NCBI GenBank assembly: GCA_003344405.1
Contig: NOWV01000015.1
Coordinates: 744,001 to 808,000 of the forward strand
Direction of reading: 5' to 3'
Length of the DNA stretch: 64,000 nucleotides
Origin: Trichoplax sp. H2
Taxonomy: Eukaryota; Placozoa; Uniplacotomia; Trichoplacea
The notes below the pieces were generated by a model, which saw only the letters and a program-made list of their open reading frames with translations, searched no databases and was not told the DNA's origin. Position numbers and translations under genes: made by a program. This document shows, piece by piece, positions 54,037 to 64,000 of this stretch. The stretch's first letter is position 1, and every line of letters begins with the position of its first letter.

Positions 54037-57000
54037 ATGAAGCAAGTTATTGTAGCTCAATTTTTCCATTTAGGCGTAATCGTTTATTACTGCCTAACTT
54101 TGGCCTTCCTGCGTAAGTTGATAAAAATGATTTAACTGATCAAGATGGTTCAATGGATAATTAAATTAGATCAGTGGATAGAATTGTCTTTGTTAATTCT
54201 AAATTCCTTCATTCCTACCATGACTGCATGATGCATTACATACTCTATTGTACCACCTACTGAATGATGGGGAGCTGGTGGGCCAATAGCCGCAGCACAG
54301 TGTTTCCCTTCTTTACTGTATTTTCATGACTATCCATTGAAAGCTATCATTTTTATCTAGGTAGAGTCGATTCTGTTTCAAGTTTATACACTTGATTCTG
54401 ACTATTTGTGGTGAAATCGATTACTAGTGTCATCGTCGCACATAAAGTAGACGGCTAATTATGTTGCGGTACTACTACAGTGCATGAGGGCTAGTCCTGA
54501 CTCACCGTGTTTTATTAATTTGATGGATAGAATTATCACAGGAATGCACTTTTCTATCATCAAGCGCGCGTGGATGACCGACATTAAAATTCTAGTACTG
54601 TGAATAAGCGTGCAGTTCTACACTTACGCGGTATTTCAACCAGATAATTTAATGCAGCAGATGTAAAAATTGAACATCTTGGCAATGATTAGTGCGTCCT
54701 GCTAGTGTAATCGATCGATAAAAGTAAATACTAACTTAACAATGAGGAAACTGAAATTTTGCTACTGTATCAGTAAAATTAATTATTGAACAACCTCGAA
54801 GGTAGAAACCGATCGTGATATTGTCCGTAGAAATATTGCTCACTGCGTACGGTGCAATACTGTACTTTGCACTTAGGCTACCTGAGTGGATTTTTTTTGT
54901 GCTCATGTATGTTATTGTAACCAGAATTGTAACAAGCTTGCAGTATTAAAAGAACTGTGTAGACTTAGGATGGGTATTTGTTTTTACATTAATCGTAACT
55001 AAAAATTTTCGATCCTTTACATTCTTCTTCTTTGTTATTTCACTGTATTAATAGAAATCGTATAGACAGACGTAGTACTGTCTACTATAGTCAAAATATC
55101 TGATTTCTGGTATGCTATATTTTACTAACAGTTTAATCAAAGTGATCCACCATAAAACTTCATAGTTAACAGTCATGTGCGTTATTTGGTCAACCAGCAC
55201 ATTCAATACGAGGTAAAAATTAGAATCAAGTCATTTGACAATGTGAGATGAGAACATTTAGGAAGTATTGTGGAGCCGTTTACAGAATCTTCTGTTAACT
55301 TGCTTGTCGCCAGCGGAGAATTGACGAAGGACTTATGATAGTTATGATAAGTTATAGTATAGTCGAATGATACAGAAATAGTAAAATTTTTCAAAATGGA
55401 GTAATTTACTTAGCCTACTCGCCAACTAAGGCCTTAAGAAGGTCTTGCGTGACTCAAGTTACAGTACACTGGACATATTTAATAATATCTCTTCAGTTAA
55501 AAATGTATTCGTATTTGCGATTGCTCCAAGAGCAGGAGCTATTGTTAAAATCATTGACAATTTAAAGTTGCTCAAATATTATTCTATCTAACTTACGAGC
55601 TTTAAATTAATGAACCTACTCGAAGATGAACATTCCAGTAAATGTTAAATTATGAATACAACAACAAAAAATACAATCCACTACTGACGCTAGTAGAGGA
55701 TAGTACTGTACAATATACTGAGATGGGAGATTGATTTTTACTACATTCTTTCTTTAGTAGTGCTAACTGTGCGTGCAATTATTAACCATGAGTTAAGGTA
55801 CAGCGCTTATATGGTGCATTCTAATTTCTAAGATACAGCTCACAGATATTGCAGTCACTTATTGAGTATAAGTAATACACCTTTGAACCATGCAAATATT
55901 ATTTTATTTGCTATCCAATGTATGCTACACCTAATTTCTACTGAGAATTTGAAATGAAATGCTCTTGTTTGTAAATGCAAAGCACGTCATAACTCGGGAA
56001 TTATTATTATAAATAAATAAAACTACGTATACTGTATATTATGATACGATCCCGTAATGCTGTAACCGTGTCAATAGTCTGTCAATATTAAAATGCATTT
56101 GTTACTTACCTTAGATTGCCAAGCTCAAGAAATGGCTCCACGATTTATTAAGGAATTACCTTCTTCAATGCGTGTAGTTGAAAATTATCATGTAAAGTTG
56201 CAATGTGAGGTATCTGGTTCCCCTAAACCGACTTTGGAATGGTATAGGAACCACGTTAAAATTGAAAGATACTGGGATCGATATTCATTTGAAGGCGATT
56301 ATGTTTTGGTTGTAAATAAAACACAAGTTGGTGATACTGGTATCTATACCTGCATGGCTAAGAATCGCCTTGGCTATATTTTCCATGATTTCGCTGTAAA
56401 TGTTGTAGGTAAGAAACAGATAATGGTATATATGTAGATACGAGTACTATATATATTGATATACGTATATGCATCTTAGACTGGAGTTTAATAACAAAGT
56501 TACAGCAAGCATGGATAGGCTTGTAGAGGATTATACGAGAGATTTCTGTTTGCCCTTATTGTTTTAGAAATGCAATATGTAAGATCTTATAATTTGCATT
56601 GCACTTATTTTTGCTTTTGATCTTATTATGAAAGGATTTTCCTCGAAGAGCGATAAAAAAGGTAAGATTACTATCAGGCTGTCTGTAAATCATAGTTTTT
56701 GATTAATATTCCTCTTTATACAATTAAATAATGTAAAATGTAATTTTTGCAATAATTCATCAGTACTACAGTATTGCTTGATTAATTAATGGTTGTCCGA
56801 CACTAAAAGCTGAATATACAGTACTTTGATATTTGTTACATAGTTTGACTACTAGTTACATAACCTTGATAACAATATTGTAAATTGCCTGATATGGTAA
56901 CCTAATAACAATAGCAACTTATTTTAACGCTATATTACATAACTGAACAAAGCCATTGATCCTTTCAATTGCTCTCCTGCAGGAATTTTATTTTTAATTT

Positions 57001-58735
57001 TATTTTTGCATATGTGTATAATGAGGAAGGAGAAGTACTTTACAATCGACTTAAGCTAGTTTTGTAAAAATAAGCCTGTGTATTGTATTATGCATGATTA
57101 CTAACTTGTATCTTTTTGTAACTACGTTTAGTTCCTCCGTCTCTTACGAAAGTCAGCTATAATCATTACACTTTCAAGAGTGGTCAGAAAGTCCGATTGA
57201 TATGTCCGTTATACGGAATTCCCACACCTACTGTAAAGTGGACATACTATAACGGCAGTCGAATCGTAAACCATAAAGATTTGGATAACCTTAATAGTAA
57301 CGTTTATAAAACAAGAGCATCCTTGGTTATACGAAGTATTAAACCGAGTGATTCCGGTATCTACGTGTGTAACGCGAAAAATAAAGTTGGTAAATCCAGT
57401 TTCAACTTCACCGTCCGTGTTGAAGGTTAGTTTCGTCGTTATAATCCCTCGTTCAATATCGTGCATGTAAACTACTCTACTGCATTAAATATTCCCGTTG
57501 AACGCACGGCTATTTACTTTAAAAGCCTGTTCTCGATAGCTTGTACACTGTACAGTTTGATATATGAGATGTTTATGTGTTCTTAATTAAAGATAGTAGC
57601 ATTTAGTGGGCTTTAAGCGATTAAAACTACGCTTAGCTAACGAAATTGTAAAATTTGTACAGTAAGTTCTCTTGTAGTTACCTCTGATTCTTATAGATGT
57701 CGTCTAAGAATTGGTTATTATATTTTTAGTGAGCGATGGCAACCGACCCACTTTCATCGTTAAGCCGCATAATGTTACTGCTACTGTTGGAAATACAGTA
57801 AATCTAACGTGCAAAGTTAGACCTAGAAAAGAATGTTTAGTAAAGTGGTTAAAGTCCATTGACGCTAGTAAGGTTAAGCAAGAACAAATTGGTGAAAGTA
57901 TATTTTACCTTCCAGATCGCCCTGACTTATATTACAAGCTACTTCCGAGAAACAGTAAGTAAAATTTATACATAACCATAAATACGCTACATTGTAATTT
58001 ATTAATGCAAACCCAACCATTTGTAGAAATAAATAAGGGTGCGCTATTTTCGATTAAGGATGCGCTTGCTTTCACTGATTGTAAGATAGCGATCATACAA
58101 AAAATAGCTAATATTCCCTATTAATAATTACAGATAGTGATCATTTGATCATTAGATCCGTTAGACTTCAAGATCATGGCAAATATTTGTGCGTTGTCAC
58201 TTGTTCAGGCCATGATAAGATGCTGTCAGCTTTTGTTTATTTAACTGTGAGCTCAAGTAAGTAAAATTGTTCGTATTCTTTTTGTGTTAACGTTGACATT
58301 AGATACACTATTTAGCAATTACAGAATTTATACTTCATTGTTTCACTTGCCTTCTAAGATGAAATTTAATAATTAATGATTGCTATCATAGAATTGGTCG
58401 GAACTGAATCAGTTCATCAAATGTCATCGATCGATTGGGGCGCTTCTGGGAACGGACAGCCAACTCGATCACAACTACATCAAACTGTAACGAATAATAG
58501 CACAAATACCTCTTGCAAAGGTTTAAGTTGCAATCTGCCTGGGCATGTCTATAGTCACTGCATCTTAGGATTGATCATTGGGATTGTGTCTATAGTTTCG
58601 GTTATGGTCCTAGTGATAGTTACAGGAACGTGGACTCTTATTAGACACCGCTCTAATAAGATCGAGCGCGATGTGGAAAAGAAATGGGTAAAAGATGTCT
58701 GCAAATCGCCTAATAATTCACCTGCGGATGTCTAA
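54037..58735 (+). CDS. FGFRL1: FGFR-like receptor without kinase (FGFRL1-like)
   Basis: FGFRL1 proteins bind FGFs at the cell surface but lack the tyrosine kinase of true FGF receptors. Exons: 54037-54112, 56115-56408, 57132-57425, 57730-57954, 58134-58256 and 58392-58735; all GT/AG, all phase 1, giving 451 residues. Residues 1-29 form a signal peptide with a probable cut after CQA. Ig domain 1 has Cys56 and Cys105, domain 2 Cys148 and Cys203, domain 3 Cys249 and Cys316. The third domain shows CKV...VKWLKSID, typical of FGFR D3. One transmembrane helix lies near 394-421, followed by a cytoplasmic tail of about 30 basic and polar residues. Exon 1 was found by its phase and GTAAGT donor; it is the least certain. 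The stop is close behind the helix, so no kinase follows. Another FGFR-type Ig protein cannot be excluded. Confidence 0.8.
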
Positions 58736-59028
58736 GCTATAAATTACTTTGGTTAATAGATAGGCTGTTTATTGGAATACTGGATTTAGATGTAGCATTG
58801 GGCATATGAAAAGTTTACGTTATTATGCGATAACTTCCATTACTTATATCTTTACCTCTCTATACTATAAAGACAGTATTGTTATCGATCTATAAATGTA
58901 TTCAATATTATGCAAAAAGTTACCGTATTATTCGAAGTCATCTTATTTCAAAGAAAATACGCAATGATTCGTTGATGATTTTTTATCTCGCTATCAAGTG
59001 GTTTGTATGCGTTGTTTTAATACTACGC

Positions 59029-59386
59029 ACACCCATTCCAGCTCTTTCGTATTAGTGATTTAGTTGGTTTATTACAAGACATTAGCTGAATTACCCATTA
59101 CTATCAATAACGAATTTATTAGGGTATTTGTTAGAACTCAATCGTTGCTCTCAATATATTTGTAAATATCGCATGTGTACATCATAAATATTGATGTATA
59201 CGAAAATCTCAAATTTATGTAGATGTATATGAAATATATTCCATTTAACATTTTATAAACGAAAGTTAACAATATACTTTGTCTATACAAAAAGCAAATT
59301 ACACGCATGTACTACTTTTTTCCAAGCTGTATTGTGGTACTCTAAACTATCTGCAACTTTAAATGACAATGTGTTGGCTTATAAAG

Positions 59387-59421
<35 letters not shown>

Positions 59422-59466
59422 CATCATTGCTATTATTATCATCATTACTATTGTTATCGTCATTAC

Positions 59467-59523
<57 letters not shown>

Positions 59524-59546
59524 GGTACTCATATAAATGAATTAGT
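59029..59546. repeat. Left copy of duplicated gap-flanking sequence
   Basis: This 518-base segment appears identical to 59567-59982 except for its microsatellite. It contains a (TTA)n tract at 59387-59523 with TCATCATTGC-type interruptions, 102 bases longer than in the right copy; the length difference between the copies is the same 102 bases. Confidence 0.9.
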
Positions 59547-59566
59547 NNNNNNNNNNNNNNNNNNNN
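59547..59566. other. Assembly gap (20 N)
   Basis: Twenty N bases separate two copies of one sequence. This suggests contig ends that overlap but were not merged because of the variable microsatellite. Confidence 0.98.
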
Positions 59567-59924
59567 ACACCCATTCCAGCTCTTTCGTATTAGTGATTTA
59601 GTTGGTTTATTACAAGACATTAGCTGAATTACCCATTACTATCAATAACGAATTTATTAGGGTATTTGTTAGAACTCAATCGTTGCTCTCAATATATTTG
59701 TAAATATCGCATGTGTACATCATAAATATTGATGTATACGAAAATCTCAAATTTATGTAGATGTATATGAAATATATTCCATTTAACATTTTATAAACGA
59801 AAGTTAACAATATACTTTGTCTATACAAAAAGCAAATTACACGCATGTACTACTTTTTTCCAAGCTGTATTGTGGTACTCTAAACTATCTGCAACTTTAA
59901 ATGACAATGTGTTGGCTTATAAAG

Positions 59925-59959
<35 letters not shown>

Positions 59960-59982
59960 GGTACTCATATAAATGAATTAGT
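59567..59982. repeat. Right copy of duplicated gap-flanking sequence
   Basis: It starts at ACACCCATTCCAGC and ends at GAATTAGT, as the left copy does. The microsatellite is a short pure TTA run (59925-59959). Beyond 59982 the sequence is unique. Confidence 0.9.
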
Positions 59983-61010
59983 CAACTATTGATGCTAACT
60001 GGCGGTAGATTTTTAAGGTATTTATGTTTCATGTGCCTACTTCTAAGGAGGCTACTTTGTCGCAGATAAATACAGTATTTTGTTGTCTAAGTACGTACAA
60101 CAATTGTAATTATCGTGTTATTTTTATTGTATGCAAGTTAGCAATTCTCGGATATTGAGAATGCTATCTCAATGAAGGTTTCAGTGAGCATTTCAATTTG
60201 ATATATTCTACTCGAGTATACTGCATTCCAAATCGGCGTTTTGTAGACCAACGTTATTATAAAGTGTATTAGAATTGTATATACCCTGATCTACCGCATC
60301 AAACTAGATTGAGCTAATTTAGCCAATTGGCATCGTGTACGTTTTTGACGCACTGCGGTATAAGTAAGAGCGAGCCAGGTCTGATATTTTATCAGGAAAA
60401 GTTTGCACACCATTTACTGTACTGTACTTACCATATACTGTAATACAAATACTATAGTTGATAGCAAATTTTGGAAGTTTGTGTTACCAAGCTACGGCTT
60501 TGATAGAGCTATAAGAATTTTACTGAAATGTATCGATCAAGCTAGTGGTTTATTGTTTGCCAATCGTACATAGATAGTAGCAAACAGTTTCATGATTTAA
60601 TTACATGAACATGTACAACATAGAAAATTTGAATTGATACGACAAATATCGTTCACAGAATAGCATTGTAGTAGTGGTAATAAAAAAGTACAAGTACTGT
60701 ACTGTATAACCATAATTAATTGACCTCATCAGCCAGCATAAAGTGCATAATATATACTATATAATTATAATTGTTAGAGCGTTATCAGATTTGCACAAGA
60801 AATAAATGCATGATGTTGTTGTATTATTGTGGCTCTAAAATGAAGCATAGCACTTTATAGAATACAATTTAGAATGTATTCTTTCAGTTTTTATTCTCTA
60901 TATAAGACATTAGTGATGAGTTTATGCAGTTGTATGGGCAGCAGGCCTACACGTCGATAAATTAATTAATTCATCCACGGATAGGAGGAATAGCATATCG
61001 TAGGAAATCT
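59983..61010. other. Intergenic DNA between FGFRL1-like gene and FAHD1
   Basis: No exon is recognised. TACTGTA-type motifs occur at about 60415-60445 and 60690-60705. The right end carries the 3' side of FAHD1. Confidence 0.5.
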
Positions 61011-61700
61011 TTACTCGACATTGAAGGACATTTGCAGTACATCATTAATTCCACAAGTAATATTTTGATTGGCTATAACTGGTCCAATTCCATCTGGAGT
61101 ACCTGTTAAAATGACATCTCCTGGTTCTAAAGTCATAAATTGACTGATATAACTGATTAATTTGGGAATATTATGGACCATATCGGATGTATTGCCGTCT
61201 TGCTTCATAATCCCATCTACTTTGAGCCACAGTCGAGCACTATGAGGATCGCCTAATGCACTTTTAGTAATTAGTTTACTGACTGGGCATGCCGTATCAA
61301 ATCCTTTACTTATATTCCACGGAAGACCTACTTCAGTTAAATCGCGAGCTGTCATGTCTAAAGCTAGTATATAGCCATACACATAGTCGAGATAATGGTT
61401 ATAAGGGATATTGTTGCCCCGTTTACCAATGACTATACCTAACTCAACTTCATGAAATAAACGATTGCATCCTGGTGGGATTCGTATAGCCTCTCCTTCT
61501 TGAATATACGAGCTTGTCGGTTTAAGAAAGATCATTGGTTCCTCTGGTACAGGATTATTTAATTCAGCAGCATGTTTCCTGTAATTTCTAGCCACAGCAA
61601 CAATCTTTCTACCTAGTTTAATGAAATTTTCCATGTTGTTGGAAGTCCCCGTTCTTCTCTTTACGTTGTAGTCTATTCGGTGCTTCAATCGTATGGACAT
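61011..61700 (-). CDS. FAHD1: FAHD1, acylpyruvase / oxaloacetate decarboxylase
   Basis: The intronless gene encodes 229 residues. FAHD1 hydrolyses acylpyruvates and decarboxylates oxaloacetate in mitochondria. All family residues are present: RNYRKHAAE with His43 and Glu46 (catalytic pair), FHEVELG with Glu84 and Glu86, LDMTARD with Asp115 (third metal ligand) and Arg119, SKGFDTACPVS with Lys132, and GTPDG at 200-204. The ATG at 61700 gives a start (MSIRLKHRIDYNVKRR) rich in Arg and Lys, consistent with mitochondrial import; a second ATG at 61634 would remove it. The frame extends upstream only through a GTG. It is head-to-head with SUCLG1, 689 bases away. The copy at 40055 is a diverged paralogue. 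Confidence 0.95.
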   Translation of the reverse strand: MSIRLKHRIDYNVKRRTGTSNNMENFIKLGRKIVAVARNYRKHAAELNNPVPEEPMIFLKPTSSYIQEGEAIRIPPGCNRLFHEVELGIVIGKRGNNIPYNHYLDYVYGYILALDMTARDLTEVGLPWNISKGFDTACPVSKLITKSALGDPHSARLWLKVDGIMKQDGNTSDMVHNIPKLISYISQFMTLEPGDVILTGTPDGIGPVIANQNITCGINDVLQMSFNVE

Positions 61701-62389
61701 TGAGCACACAACACTGAGCAGAATCCGTCGGACTGTACAGTGCACAGTACATCTGGTACATTACACTGTACACTGTACACTGTACGGTACAAAGGTATCA
61801 ATCCACCCACTCACTACCGTACTGTACTGTACTCTACGGTACAGTATAATGAGTGTACTGGTACAGTACTGTACACTGTACAGTACAGTACTGTATACTG
61901 TACATCGGCAGATGACGAGACGAGCTCGATGGGCTGGTCAGCCGCGGAGGTTGACCCGGTTTTAACCTTATGCACCTACAGGAATCATAACAGATGTCTG
62001 CCTGCTGCCTGTTACTACAGTAATGGACGTACAGTACTGTACTGCTCGCTACGACAGACGTAGTACTGCAGTCTACAGTAGGCTGAAATCCTGTACTTTA
62101 TACTACACTGTACCGCAACTTTACCGTGTCATCTCATCTTATTTTCGACCATAGCAAAAATAATGTCGCCTATGGCTTGCCAAGAGTACTGCCTACAGTA
62201 GGGCGGTAGAGCTGCCACAGGTGACATCGTCCTTTTTGATGTCTCAGCCTATACTGTAGACTGGACAGTGTAGAGGTCTGTACGGACGTACAGACTTTCC
62301 TCCACCGACGTGAGTCCTGTCCGGCCCGGCACATTGCGCGTGTGTGGGCAAAGGCACAAGAAGCAAGAGGATACGGTGGCAGCAGCAAC
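61701..62389. promoter_or_regulatory. Bidirectional promoter region, FAHD1 / SUCLG1
   Basis: Only 689 bases separate the two start codons, so this stretch should drive both genes. Its FAHD1 side (61733-61910) is almost solid TACTGTACAGTA-type repeats; more lie at 62029-62112 and 62190-62300. The SUCLG1 side (62270-62389) is GC-rich for this genome and includes TTGCGCGTG. No core promoter element could be assigned. Confidence 0.7.
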
Positions 62390-63841
62390 ATGGCTACTCT
62401 TCGACTATTGAATAGAGCTGGTAAGCAGTGTTGTGCAAGTAATCTTGCACAGTATGATATTGAAACATGTTCAGAAAATGAAAAAGCGTAATGTTATAAA
62501 GAATTGCCTTGATGATACTTTTATCGATACCTCCTACCTTGTTCAATTTATATTGTAGACGGGTAGAACGGAACATACCGTGATGCTGTAGCTAGTATTC
62601 CGTATGAGTTACATTGAATTTTTTACTTGACGCTGGTAGAGTAGGAAATTTGATCTTGCTTAACACGTATGGCATCGCGTTTTATCGTTGTTACTGCAAT
62701 TGGATGATAAAGAGAATTGTAGAACTCTTTAATATCATTACTCTGACTGCTAGTTCTCTATTTCATATCAAATCTTGAGTCTTCATCTGCCTGCTTACTA
62801 CTGTACAGTACTGTGGAAGAGATGTACACTTGTACAGACGGCGTCATGAGTAGACGCAACAATATTCATCAGTAATGTACAACACTGTCGAGTTAATAGT
62901 AGATTGGGTTATTGAGCGTAAATTACGCCAGAAGATTAACTCTGTTACGAATATAGTCATACTTCATTTTATTGTAATCATTGCTCACTGTGTATTTTGA
63001 GATCGTAAACCATGACTGCCAACTTCAACATACATAACTGTATAGTAAAGTACTAGCTACTTATGATTGATGTAATTGATATGTAATTATTGTAATTAAT
63101 ACAGTTAATTGCAGTTACAGATGACTGTATCTTAGACAGCAAGCTACATGTACTGTACAGATATTTCAACTTACTTTAGTAATGGCTACATCCAACCTCA
63201 GGAATCTCGGAGTATAGCAAGTACTGTACTGTAGTTGCTTATTATATATATTATTATACAGAAACCATATTCATATTAAAGAATGCATACGATTGCAGGA
63301 TTGCGAGCATAATATGTATCTAAAACTTAATCATGTAATTTCTTCGCGTTTAGTGCTCCGACGCGTAAGCCAGAACATCAGAAGCCTCAGCACAGAAGCA
63401 ACAAGAGGCAATATTATGATTGGAAAGGAGACCCGAGTAATTTGTCAAGGTTTCACTGGTCGACAGGTTAGCGATGTAGTCGCATTCTGCTCAGAATGTA
63501 ATTTGAGTAGGCACTACAACTTCAAGAGAGATCTGGATTAAAAGCCATGCACAATCAAGAAATTACAGTTTTTATGTTCGCGCAATTCACTACCAATTAG
63601 TCTCAATTAATTTAAAATACAATTTGCTCAGTCACTTCTACTTCAAGAGAGATAGAGATTAAAAACTTTCCACAATCAAGGAATTACAATTCACTCCTTC
63701 TGTTCCATTTACTACTGATAATAGGGTACTTTTCATAGTGAACAAGCAATCGCTTATGGCACCAATATGGTTGGTGGAGTTTCTCCTGGTAAAGGTGGTA
63801 AAACCCACTTAGGATTACCTGTTTTTAACTCTGTCCAAGAG
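62390..63841 (+). CDS. SUCLG1: Succinyl-CoA ligase alpha subunit, 5' part
   Basis: SUCLG1 is the CoA-binding subunit of mitochondrial succinyl-CoA synthetase in the TCA cycle. Three exons are visible: 62390-62420, 63354-63466 and 63725-63841; the gene continues beyond the window. The first exon (ATGG in a good start context) encodes [10 protein letters not shown] and joins in phase 1 to [13 protein letters not shown], together an Arg-rich mitochondrial presequence. Exons 2 and 3 encode [19 protein letters not shown], and [16 protein letters not shown], the CoA-binding loops of the family. About 87 residues are visible, a quarter of the usual length; the catalytic His lies outside. A start at 63314 without the first exon is possible, but the strong acceptor before 63354 and the phase match favour the spliced form. 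Confidence 0.92.
63511..63689. repeat. Local imperfect duplication in SUCLG1 intron 2
   Basis: Two copies of about 58 bases (63511-63568 and 63632-63689) share ACTTCAAGAGAGAT, ATTAAAA and CACAATCAAG.AATTACA. They lie in the intron after the second exon. Confidence 0.75.
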
Positions 63842-64000
63842 GTACGCTATTGACTCCATATATACGTACTTATGATAGTTGTCTATTGCTTATGATAAAC
63901 GTCAAGATTTCATTCTCTATGATGCTATCTTTGTTCTAAAAGTTATCTAATCATTATAATGAATTATTTATACTCTGTAAAAATTGGATTAGGCGGTGGA

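Noticed and set aside
56093-56114. ATG at 56093 as start of the FGFRL1-like protein
   Set aside because: It lies in intron sequence before the acceptor TTACCTTAG and would give no proper signal peptide; the exon at 54037 fits in phase and function.
59342-59620. Asn-rich open frame across the N gap
   Set aside because: It is a translation of the TTA microsatellite and the gap.
61701-61745. Extended FAHD1 start at 61745
   Set aside because: The codon there is GTG and the sequence is palindromic repeat; the ATG at 61700 gives a sensible N-terminus.
62170-62391. 73-codon minus-strand frame in the SUCLG1 promoter
   Set aside because: It lies in GC-rich promoter and 5' UTR sequence opposite SUCLG1 and has no recognised family.
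63293-63353. SUCLG1 start within the second exon (TTG 63293 or ATG 63314)
   Set aside because: A strong acceptor at 63352-63353 and a phase-matched ATG exon at 62390 give a better presequence.

Overview
This is a 64 kb stretch of an AT-rich, compact animal genome. The genes are metazoan (a kinase-less FGF-receptor-like protein, two rhodopsin-family receptors, NT5C2, GOLGA7, TEX36, FAHD1, SUCLG1). Introns are spliceosomal, mostly 50-400 bases, with GT/AG ends, and the standard genetic code is used. The mix of animal signalling genes, low GC, short introns and intronless receptors fits a placozoan (Trichoplax or a close relative) best. That taxon call is inference, not proof.

Layout. NT5C2 (minus, 3224-7594) is rebuilt here as 20 exons that keep frame throughout. 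A GPCR-like fragment (minus, 8173-8517) and a long palindrome-rich stretch (11.7-13.4 kb) follow. A divergent intronless GPCR lies at 16270-17295 (plus) and a canonical one at 24872-25927 (minus), in otherwise gene-poor DNA. A three-copy repeat with two heat-shock-element-like sites lies at 31.1-31.8 kb. GOLGA7 (minus, 37148-38754, four exons) stands head-to-head with a FAHD1 paralogue (plus, 40055-40681). A TEX36-like gene (minus, 42790-44093, four exons) comes next. After about 10 kb without a clear gene, an FGFRL1-like receptor (plus, 54037-58735, six exons) has its signal-peptide exon 2 kb upstream of the first Ig exon. A 20-base N gap at 59547-59566 is flanked by two copies of one sequence and is probably an assembly redundancy. 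The window ends with a second, canonical FAHD1 (minus, 61011-61700) head-to-head with SUCLG1 (plus, from 62390, running off the window).

How the genes relate. FAHD1 and SUCLG1 both act on mitochondrial TCA-cycle metabolism and are separated by only 689 bases, so a shared bidirectional promoter is plausible. That interval, the GOLGA7/FAHD1-paralogue interval and the DNA upstream of NT5C2 all carry dense copies of a palindrome built on TACTGTACAGTA. The first FAHD1 paralogue keeps the metal ligands but has lost several residues expected in the active site. No RNA gene, CRISPR array or autonomous transposon was recognised.
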